In this document: positions 44,893-54,900 of the stretch, in pieces
Layout of the letters: each line of letters opens with the position of its first letter
Position numbering within the stretch: the stretch's first letter is position 1
Origin: Asterias amurensis
Lineage: Eukaryota; Echinodermata; Asteroidea; Forcipulatida; Asteriidae
Reading direction: 5' to 3'
Assembly (NCBI RefSeq): GCF_032118995.1
Contig: NC_092661.1
Coordinates: 16,959,506-17,023,505, forward strand
Length of the DNA stretch: 64,000 nucleotides
Program-made: the position numbers and the translations under genes
The notes under the pieces: model-generated
Database searches by the model: none
Seen by the model: the letters and a program-made list of their open reading frames with translations, nothing else
Told to the model about the DNA's origin: nothing

Positions 44893-45042
44893 GGGGCCGA
44901 TTTCACAAAGGTCTCAAATTGATCGTAACTTCAAATCAATCGTAGTTGCTAAGTAAAGTGTGATGTCACAATGCAAATCTCTATGGTGATACTAAAAATT
45001 TGTCTTGCGATGAACTTTTATTGCTTTGTGAAATCGGCCCCT
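44893..45042. mobile_element. MITE, GGGGCCGATTTCACAAAG family, block B only
   Basis: The inverse ends GGGGCCGATTTCACAAAG and CTTTGTGAAATCGGCCCC enclose 150 bp. It was inserted directly at the edge of the previous MITE; in block A that edge is followed at once by TGATGTACTTGCCG. Confidence 0.88.
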
Positions 45043-45398
45043 GATGTACTTGCCGAAAGCGTGTCGGTGACGGAAACGCGTTGTTCAATTCAGTCACGGA
45101 GTCATGCCACACTTCAGAGACGTCAATGTTAATCAATGAAGGTATACCGTCACTGTAGTAGGCCTAAACTCAGGGAATAAAGGTTATGTTTGCCTCTTCG
45201 ATGAGAGAGAGAGATAGGGAGATGGGGTGAACAACACAAGCGGGAACTTCGTTTTACGGGTTTACAAGTAGCGGGTGGATTTTTATTTAATCAGCAAACC
45301 CGAGATTCGTTTGGAAGTACAGGCTCTCTTTGTTTATTCTCTGCGTTCACTGTACAGTAATTCTATAGCCTACGTGATTTATTGACTTGGTGTCCTCT

Positions 45399-46202
45399 TT
45401 TAAAGACACTGGACACCTTTTGGTAAATGTCAAAGACCAGTCTTTTCACGTGGTGTATCTAAACATTGCACAAAATCACAAACATGTGAAATTTTGAGCT
45501 CAATTAGTCGTCGAAGGTGCGAGATAATAATGGAAGAAAAAAAACAACCTTGTCACTTGAAGTTGTGTGCTTTCAGATGCTTGATTACGGGACCTCAAAA
45601 TTAAATTATGAATTTTCGAAATGAAATTCAAATATTTTTGTGGAAAATTACTTCATAAAAAAAATTTACAGAGAAAGCCGTTTCTCACATATAATTTTAT
45701 ACTATCAACAGTTCTCCATTGCTTGAATTACTAAGTGAGTTTTTATGCTAACAATTATTTTGAGTATTTTTAAGTAAGTTTTTATGCTAACAATTATTTT
45801 GAGTAATTACCTATATAGAGTTCAGTGCCTTTAAAGCCATTATACACTTTCGGTACAGAAAAAAATAAAGTTCACAGATTTACACATAATTTACAGGGTT
45901 TACAGAAGGTAATGGTGAAAGACTTCTCTTGAAATATTGTTCCATGAAATGCTTTACTTTTTGAGAAAACATTAAAACAATATAAATTCTCATTAGCGAG
46001 AATTACGGATTTATTTTAAACACATGTCATGGCACGGCGAAACGCGCGAAAACAGGAGTGGGTTTTCCCGTTATTTTCTCCCGATCCCGATGACCGATTG
46101 AGCCTAAATTTTCACAGGTTTGTTATTTTATGTAGAAGTTGTGATACACGAAGTGTGGGCCTTGGACAATAGTGTTTACCGAAAGTGTATGATGGCTTTA
46201 AC
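45399..46202. mobile_element. Composite of two adjacent MITEs, second locus
   Basis: The left member (45399-45836) belongs to the 'GACACTGGACACC' family and the right member (45831-46202) to the 'AGCCATTxxACAC' family. They have the same order, orientation and shared junction (GCCTTTAAAGCCATT) as at 12345-13116. Confidence 0.8.
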
Positions 46203-47382
46203 AATGGTATACATGTATAATGTATCGACAGCTCTCCCGTGCTCTTTACCAAATGTAGGGGCCTATAACTTATACGTTTTTATCTCCATTTACTTGTAAT
46301 AGAAGGCCCTACTATTAAACCAAAACACAGCTCGCTTATTATGTATAAATGTAATGTCGCCTCTATCTGTTCGGCATAGTTAACCGCGGACCTCCACAAA
46401 AAATGTCATGCATGGCTCGACTATGTTAAATCAAAATTAAAAATCAACAATAATTTCACCAAACATTGCTTCGAGAAAACGTCTTCCAAATAGATTAAAA
46501 TAAAACCATTGGAACTTCGTTGATTAATTCATTTCAACCTTGAAGAGTTGTTCAATTTTGTGTTGGCGCGTTCCAATCTCTTTCTCCACTGATTGAACTT
46601 AAATTCAAAAGGACGGAAGTTCGCTATATTATTTTGCAAAATAATCAATCATAAAAAATTGTAACAAAAAGTAATCAACCATCTATTTTTTTAAAAGAAA
46701 TCTTATGTGCACAAACAGCTAGCATTCGATCCGTACATTAAGCCATACATTGAGATGGTTGCTGCATGCATGACGACGTCGTTTCCCAACACGTGTATAA
46801 ATGATTCTGTATGTTAAGAATACGACCCACGACTTAGCCTAAACACCCGACGTCAAACTTCGAGGCTCGTGAGTAACTTGCGAATAAAGACAGGGGCCCA
46901 GTCTACCCACTACTGAAATAAAAATGGTATACACCAGGGCCCATCTTTCTAGAGCTGCTTGGAGGTACTGGACACGTGTGGTTGTCAAAGACCAGTATTC
47001 TCACTTGGTGTATCACAACAGAGAATAGTGAAAGAAAAAAACACCGTTGTTAAATTACTTTGTGTGCTTTCAGATGCATAAAAAAAGGCTTCAGGCCTGA
47101 AGTATTTTACTATTTGAGTGAGAAATTACCTCTTTCTAAACTACGTTACTTCAGAGGGAACCATTTCTCTCTATGTTGAATACCATCAACAGCTTCACAA
47201 CACACTCTAATGGGACATTCAAAAACAATTGTCAACGAATTGCTTAACAAAACATGTACTCGTTTTGGGGGGAGAAATTACAGTGGTGGGGGCGATAAAT
47301 AAATCGTCCATGAGCAGGAATTATTGCGCCAGGAAGTGGAACGCTGAAGGTTGCTCTGGTTTACGAGTGCACGTGGCACGGC

Positions 47383-48226
47383 ACAATTTCATAGAGCCGC
47401 TTAAGCATAGAATTTTGCTTAAGCAAAAAAAAAGAAAAACTTGCTCAGTAAAATCAGACTACCGGCCAATACTCCGCCCAATTATTATGTTTTAAAAGTA
47501 ACAACAGCTAAATACCAGTCAAAAACAATGTATATGGCATGGAATTATGGCCCGTAACATGTGTAAAAATAGGCAAGCTATTTTCGTGCTTAAAGTCACC
47601 TGGAAGTGGTATTTTTTCAAAATAAAGCTTTTGTCACTAATATATGTGTTTGATGAGTGGAATGTGAATAAACAGTAAACTAAGGTTTTAAAAAATCAGT
47701 TCTTATGTTATTTACAAATTTAAGAGTAGACCCCGACCCGAGAGGGCGCTGTTCGTGACGTCAATCGAGGCAGACTTTGCCTGTAATGCGTAGAGTAAAC
47801 ACAATTGCAAAGTTCATGAGTACACGGACCAAGTACAAAGTACACGGACCAAGTCGTGAGTTTAAACGTTTCAAATTTCTTTTTTTTCCGGCAATGCCGA
47901 CCAGGTGTATTGCTGCTAAAATGCAGAAAAAACACTTTTTGAAATGTACCAACTCACGACTTGGACGTACATGTACTTTGCACGTGTGTTTACTATACGC
48001 ATTGCAAGCAAAGTCTGCCTCGAATGACGTCACAAAAGGGGTAGGCGGAGTCAGCCCCCAAACAACTTTATTCATTTTTTAAACATATAAATCGTGACAA
48101 ACAATTACTAAAAACAATTGATTTACTGTTCGTAAGCATATACTCTTATGTTTGAAAGAAAAACAAATTCTATTTCCAGGTGACTTTAAGCAAGTTGTTT
48201 GTTGGCTTAAGCAGCTTTATTGGCCC
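47383..48226. mobile_element. MITE 'CCCAATTTCATAGAGC', interrupted
   Basis: The left part is 47383-47593 and the right part 48186-48226, separated by a younger insertion. Joined at TTAA, the halves restore the family's CGTGCTTAAGCAA text, which is intact at 33319-33331. Confidence 0.88.
47590..48189. mobile_element. TTAA element nested in a MITE (AGTCACCTGGAA family)
   Basis: TTAA at 47590-47593 and 48186-48189 bounds a 592-bp element with ends AGTCACCTGGAA and TTCCAGGTGACT. The interior is palindromic (GAGGCAGACTTTGC / GCAAAGTCTGCCTC; AAGTCGTGAGTT / AACTCACGACTT). It has no coding capacity. It is a second TTAA-targeting, non-autonomous family, distinct in its termini from the AGGAACACG family. 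Confidence 0.93.
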
Positions 48227-49916
48227 ATGGTCAACTAAACACCTTTTGGGCATTTTTCTGTGTAATTAGGGTCCAAAATGAACTAAGGCAAATAGTGTGG
48301 GTCCATTTTGGTATATTTGACACGAAATTGAAAGCTCTTCGTCATTTAATTTCAATGAATGTCTAAGCAATTTTCTTTCTTCATTTGTCATACGATTTAA
48401 CCTGTGACAAGACGGGGAGAAAAGTGGTATGCACTTTACGTTACTGCCGATAGAACAAGAACCGCTGTACGTAACACAATTATCAATCCTCTACTAGACC
48501 CGATCCCCTTCATTATAGTGTAGTCACCAATGAGGTTGAGTTATACAGGTCATCATTATCCGATGCAGTTTGAAGTCACTTGACATTTCCACACATTAAT
48601 AACATTCATTGTACACACCCACTTAACCCTTTAGTCCCTGCACCGCCAGAGTTTGCTGCAATACCAATTTCTCAAGATTCTTGCAGTAAATTACTGGAAT
48701 CGTAGTTCGCATTTTAAAAGATAGCCATGGCTTATTATGTATGCACAATTTTTTACCCTTTCGGTAATATTTGTATAAAAGTACAAGTTCTCATGGAAAC
48801 AATAAATGCCTCTCGTTAAACGGCTACGGTAATTTTTATGGCGAATATTTTTGTGCACGGATGAAATGGACACAATAGCTTTTCAAGGCTTTTATCTGGC
48901 TCAATGCTCATACTGATTAAATGCGAAGGCGTTAACTTTCGACAATATCATCATAAATGATGAACAATTTCATGTTTACTAATGAGCGGTTTTTTCGTAA
49001 GAGCTAAATTATTTCATCATCATTAGCTTCGACAAGTCAACTGTGAAGGGAGAATTAATAACGATATATAACAACTAAATATATTAACAAATGCGTAGAC
49101 CTACTAATGACTATCGAGTTTTATTTTGATGTTCCGTTTTTTCTACAGACACAAGCTAGCGAGGTTTCCTCGTACCGCATAGAGGCGGCTGGGCGGTACA
49201 GTGGCTAAATGGTTAAAAACAGGGCCCAAAGTTATAGAGTTGCTTAAGCACAAAAAGCTGCTAAGCACCAAATAATTATGCTTACCTGAATACGGTTACC
49301 AGCCCAAAAAAGTGTCACATGTACGTTTTTGACTGGTATCCTGCTCATTTCTGTTAAGCAGAAAAGTGTTAAGCAATACTTTCTGCTTAAGCAGCTCTGT
49401 TATGCATTTGTACACGACGAACCTTGAATGTTAGTTATAGACAAGGTCTGCAGCCAACATAATGTAATATACCTTTATCTAACTGTATTATACATGTACA
49501 AAGTCTTCCTAGCATCACTAAGGAATTACTTTGGGACCACTTCACACAAGTGGAATCTCACACAATTACCCTATGATTAAAAGTGCCTTCCAATGAGGCG
49601 AAACATCGGTGACTTGTTTGGGGTGGCCTTTGTTCCTATGGGGTTTCAAACAGCTAGCCATCTAATTTAACAACCCACTCGATCGGCATTCAAATTCACA
49701 TCAGCTTTCTTTTCACAGACATCTGGGACATTAATCTACCAAGTTAAAGACCTTCAAAAGTGCATGCATCAAGAAAAATTGAATGAAGGTTTCAACCAAA
49801 GACATGAAATCACTTTCAAATGCCTGGATGTGAGATAGGCTGCTGTGTTTCTGACGAAAATGCCAGGTAAAACGTATACTTATTCACAGTATCGGTTAGG
49901 CGCGTTTAAGTAATTC

Positions 49917-50175
49917 TTAAAGGCAGTGGACACTATTGGTAATTACTCAAAATAATTATTGGCATAAAACCTTTCTTGAGAAGAGTAATGGGGAGAGGTT
50001 GATGGTATAAAACATTGTGAGAAACAGCTCCCTCTGAAGTGACGTAGTTTTCTAGAAATCAGTAATTTTCCACGAATTTGATTTCGAGACCTCAGCTCGA
50101 GCTTTTTATTTCTATCTGAAAGCACACAAATTTGTACATTTTCTTGCAACTTCGATGACCAATTAAGCCTTAACT
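49917..50175. mobile_element. Hybrid MITE in block B (deletion joint)
   Basis: The left part matches the block A copy at 35297 onward, including the TTTTCTAGAAATCAGTAATT stretch. After GACCTCAG it continues as the block A fragment near 36785 (CTCGAGCTTTTTATTTC). The 1.3 kb that lies between those two points in block A is missing. Confidence 0.88.
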
Positions 50176-50199
50176 TTCACATTTTAAGACGAAACCGTA

Positions 50200-50310
50200 T
50201 TCGTAAAAAAAAAATAATCACCTCTAATAGTCTGCTTGTGTATAGAGCGCCCTCTACGTGGTGGATCACAAAATCGTGAAATAAAAGAACGTCTTGCACC
50301 AAGACTGTTT
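50200..50310. repeat. Single unit of the 115-bp repeat, block B
   Basis: It contains CACCTCTAATAGTCTGCTTG once, whereas block A has four tandem units. Confidence 0.93.
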
Positions 50311-51573
50311 TCCTACTGCCTCTATAACACCTTGCACTGTTTTAGCAAATAACACGAGTACAAAGTTAAGCATTCTGATTGTCATAAGCGATATGAATAT
50401 ATTTTTTCTAAATATTCTACATGTTGATACTATCTATAAAACTTTCTTCTTCATTAATAATAAAAACTGTCGATAAAAAACTTCCCATCATACTTTAAAA
50501 AATATTGGCCAACTTTGCCTGATGTTCATCACTTAAAAGCATTTTCTAGAAGTATATACAAATAAAAGAAACTGCACAAACAATCAGCTTTCTCCAGAAG
50601 ACGATCAGAGCATACTGATCGAAACGTAGAAAGAACCGGGTTCTTTTCAGAATTACCCCAACTCATTTAGAGATAGTCACTACACTGTGTTACCGCTAAC
50701 CTTTCCATATCGTATTTCTACCATGCAAAGTTTCGAATCTTACAAACAATTTAGGTGTACGATCTGCCAGACTCATTGCTGTTTTTTAAAGTTCGTGGTT
50801 GTTGTTTTTAATAGAATAATATGTTCTTATGATGGCCCTTTATCAAATCCCTATGGGACGTATATCACAACGCTCGGTATTTTGTCATGCAAGGTATGTG
50901 GAGCTACCTTTCAAGTATTAGCCATTCCTTTTTATAACACCCCTTACAAATATTCTGCCTGTTCATTGGTTTAGAGCGCGTCACATGATATGTCTTATTT
51001 TTACTAGACGGCGGCCGTGTGATAGTGCATCGTTTGCCGTGTGACAGTCCGACCACTATCACACGGCGTGCAGTACCCAGACGTCTTTTTACCCATCTCG
51101 AACCCAATCAGTTGTGCATGTGTGAATCTGAAACGCGCGTACGAACGTTACGTGTACTCCCACTGTGATCCCCTCGGGAAAATAGAACGGTCCGGGGATC
51201 GAACCTCGGGAGTCGTAGTTTTAACCATAGCAATCGAAGCAGTCAATGTTTGTATAAAAGCACCGTGTGATAGTTTACAAGGTGCTTTGGCGCAATATGT
51301 TACCAATCAAACCAGGAATACCGGGGCGAACCCCTTCTCTTTAGTCGTTAAGTGATGCAGTGCACTGGATTATTTTACGTGCGTTACACAACACACGGGA
51401 CCAACTGAACCAACGGACGAAGCATGGTTAAGTGTCTTGCTTTGGAGGTCACACAGGGTTCACACTATTGGACACTCAGCTGATCAGGAACACCAGAACA
51501 CCAGCTGATGCGGCCACGACATGCCACAACGCCCGTCGTTTTGCGACCATCACCCTCTGTGAAAGTCCCCGTC

Positions 51574-51579
51574 TTTATT
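51574..51579 (-). terminator. Candidate poly(A) signal for SLC51A
   Basis: The nearest convincing minus-strand AATAAA past the SLC51A stop codon, about 355 bp downstream. It lies inside block B, and the same hexamer exists in block A, where no gene precedes it. No direct evidence of use. Confidence 0.35.
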
Positions 51580-51932
51580 TTGTTTTAGAGTCAACCAACT
51601 TTAAATCACTTTTGTTTCTACATAGCCTACCTACAATGCCAGTGAATGCTATAGTTGAAGTTACTTTCAGGCAAATTGTCAAGTGGAAAATGTGCGCCGG
51701 GCAGACTGCGAGTCACGCACGCAGCGTCCCAGGAAGGGAGTTTATGGCCAGCACTATAATTATAATCGTCTCATTCAGTGCAACTTATTTCACCCGTCAT
51801 AATATTATAGGTCAAAACGTTCGCTTCTAGGTACCGTCGGTATTTAGTTAAGAATAAATGCATGCCATGTGCGCTGGACAGATCGTCTGCCACTACGTTA
51901 TACGCCATGGTAAACTGTTTCAAGCTAGATAC

Positions 51933-54900
51933 CTAATGCTCCGAGGAAAACACGGTTAGAGCAACTTGCGAAATCGACTTAACTTCCAGTCCCCTGTCAT
52001 TGTTGTTTTTATTGGCCGCCATATTGCGGTCGTCACTACCATTCCGGTTCCTGCTGTCCTCGTAGTGTTGGTTTTGCGTTCCGGACCGGATCCACCTTCC
52101 AATCACGATCCTGCAAACTACCATGAGTGGAAACATCTCCAAGATTAGTAGTAGATTCAGAATAACTGCGGGAGGGAATCAGATGAAAAACTCACTTAAA
52201 AACAAGTAATATAGACCTATTTTATTTTTTGATTTTAATGAGGAAACTTTGTTTAATATCAAGCTATGCCTACCTCAAGTCTTAGTATTTAAAAGTTCAG
52301 CCATGTAGCCACCAACACTAATAAAGACAATACACGCAGATGTATTTTGTGACAAATCTATTGTACCAAATAAATACATTAGGCATATACTCATGACACA
52401 AACTGTACAAACTACAAGCATTAAACAAAATGATGGAGATTAGATAAATTAATATGAACACTTAAAGGCATTGTACACGTTTGGTAATTGTCAAAGACCA
52501 GTGCTCTCACTTGGTGTATCTCAACATATGCATAAAAAAACCTGTGAAAATTTGGGCTCAATCGGTCATCGAAGTTGCGAGAAAATGATGACAGAAAACA
52601 ACACCCTTGTTGGACGAATTTGTGTGGTTTCAGATAGGAATAAAATACTTAGCTAGAACTTTTAATATTTTAGTGAGAAGTTAACTCTTTCTCAAAAACT
52701 ACGTTACTTCAGAGGGAGTCGTTTCCCACAATGTTTTATACTATCAACAGCTCTCCAATGCTCGTTACAAAGTCAATTTTTAAGTTAATATTTGTTTTGA
52801 GTAATTACCAAACGTGTTCCTTTAATATATCATGCACATTAAAACAAAGAGATAAGGAAGGAACGAAGAATGAAATTACAATCATAAATACTATCAAATG
52901 AAATACAAACAAAATATAATACTCGTATTATACTTCCGGGTCAAAATTGAGCCGGATCCTGATCAGTACAATACATATACACTGACCAATTTCTGGGTCA
53001 ACCAGGAATCTGTGTCAAAATGACCCAAGAATTGGTCAAACTGCCGCAGAATCTTGAGTAAGATTGGATGCAATTCAAATCAATATTAATTTATTTCCAT
53101 TGGTGAAAAAGGAAAATAATAAACAATTAGTACATTAATGTAAGTCAAAGACAGTCAAGAACTGGATGAGAAAAATAGTTAATTACAACATTATTATGAA
53201 CAATAGAATGACAATTATATAATGTAATGGGTACGAAGCAAACTATAGACGATGTGACCTATGTTTACAATCAAACCGCCCTCTGTTGACAAAACACTGT
53301 ATACGTCATTTTACACTTCCTAGCTGACTGCCAAAACACAATGCGCGAATCATGGTTTTCGAGTGACGTCAGAGGTCACATCGTCTATACAGTGGGCATT
53401 TACAGAAACCGAAAAGGCTTGTAATTAAATACCCACTGACAAATACAAAAAGAAGAAATTACAGCAAAAACAAAAGCAACAAAGGATTAATTCATTGAGA
53501 TATTGAGGAGATAAACCATGTTTGCAGTTGAATGTCGTAATTAGGAGTTTGAACATTATTCTCTGTTTAACTGGTAACCAGCAAAAAGACAACACAAAAA
53601 TTGCTTACTTGTTAAAACCAAGTATCTGTCGCACGTCAGTGGCACCAGGCACTGGATCTCTCCAAAGCGGATGATCATCGTCAGGGCAGCCCCTTGGGCA
53701 TTCACGAGTACAACGACGATCCTTAGTAGAGTGAACTGGGGTAAGACATAGAAGCGACTCAAGAGAGCCTGTGACGTCTTAAAGAGAACTGAGATGCTGT
53801 AGATAGCTGTCAAGGTTGATAAGACTTTGGCAATGGTCGATGGAAGGTCCAGGTTGGATGCCTTTAAAATTAAAGATACAAATGTAGGATTTGGTTAAAG
53901 GCACTGATGATGGGCACGTTTGGTAAGAACTCAAAATAATATACGTTAGGTCATTACTAAGTACGGATTTGAAACTTTGCATGGTGGACAAACGATATGG
54001 AACGGTTTGCGGTTACACCACACCTACGGTTTTTTCAGAACCACCCAACCCATAGAGATCTATGGGTTGGGTGATTCTGAAAAGAACCGTTGGTTTTCAA
54101 CTCGAGGGGTAGATCAGATGCTCTTATCGGGTCATTATTGTTACCTTTTTGTTTATACCACCATAGGTCCTTTTGGTTGGTGAACAGTTTACAGCAGCTT
54201 ATTCTATTATCCTAAAATATTATCTAGTATTGAAACATACTTGGTATTGAGCTGGTGATCAACTTGGTCACTTAAATACCGTCAGATCAGAAATTTATCG
54301 GAATACGAAGCTGGGTAAATAAATAAAAAACCAATGAAGAAAGGTAGATTTTCGAACACATTTAATATCGGACTTACCACACCACCAGCTTCAATCGGGC
54401 CGAGTAGCCAATAGAATCCAGGGATTGCAACAGCAAAAGGAATGACTATTATATACTGAAATATCCCCAGTCGAAGAAAGATAAAACCTTGTCTGTTGAG
54501 GAAACAAAATCGTGATAGAAGGATTGTGCTTTTAAAAAACAAGTATTCTCTTTTGGTGTATCCCATCATAAAAATTAACAAACCTGTGAAAATTTGGGCT
54601 CATTTTTTATCATCGAATTTGCATGAGAATAGCGAAAGGGGAAAAACACCCTTGTTGCATTACTTTGGGTGCTGCTGTTAGGTGCATAAAAACTAGCACT
54701 AAAAAAATAATCGTGAGACAGTAAAACAAGTTCCGTATTTGCAAATACGATTGTTTTGCAGTTAATATCATCAATTGTAGCTCTTTGTAAATTCGGCCCC
54801 GGGTGTTAGATAACAAGAAATTTTCAGCCTGATGAACTTCTTTCATAAGAAATCTTCTGTTTGTATGAAGAAAAAAAGACTTACAACTTACTTATTTATT

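Larger units (their letters stand above)
45128..48483. other. Block B middle section with no match in block A
   Basis: There is no gene. It holds a composite MITE pair (45399-46202), a partial 'GGACAC' MITE (about 46961-47215), a 'CCCAATTTCATAGAGC' MITE split by a TTAA element (47383-48226), and otherwise unique AT-rich DNA (46203-46935). The matching place in block A holds an unrelated 0.77-kb stretch. Confidence 0.8.
39786..51864. repeat. Segmental duplication, block B
   Basis: Direct copy of block A, about 2.5 kb longer because of four or more transposon insertions and a non-matching middle of 3.4 kb (45128-48483). It is shorter in two places, where the 115-bp array is contracted and one repeat-flanked interval is deleted. 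Its right edge lies 69 bp from the SLC51A stop codon. Confidence 0.95.

Noticed and set aside
51432-51830. 132-aa plus-strand open frame in block B
   Set aside because: The matching part of block A does not keep the frame, composition is not protein-like, and it lies in a region shared as non-coding.
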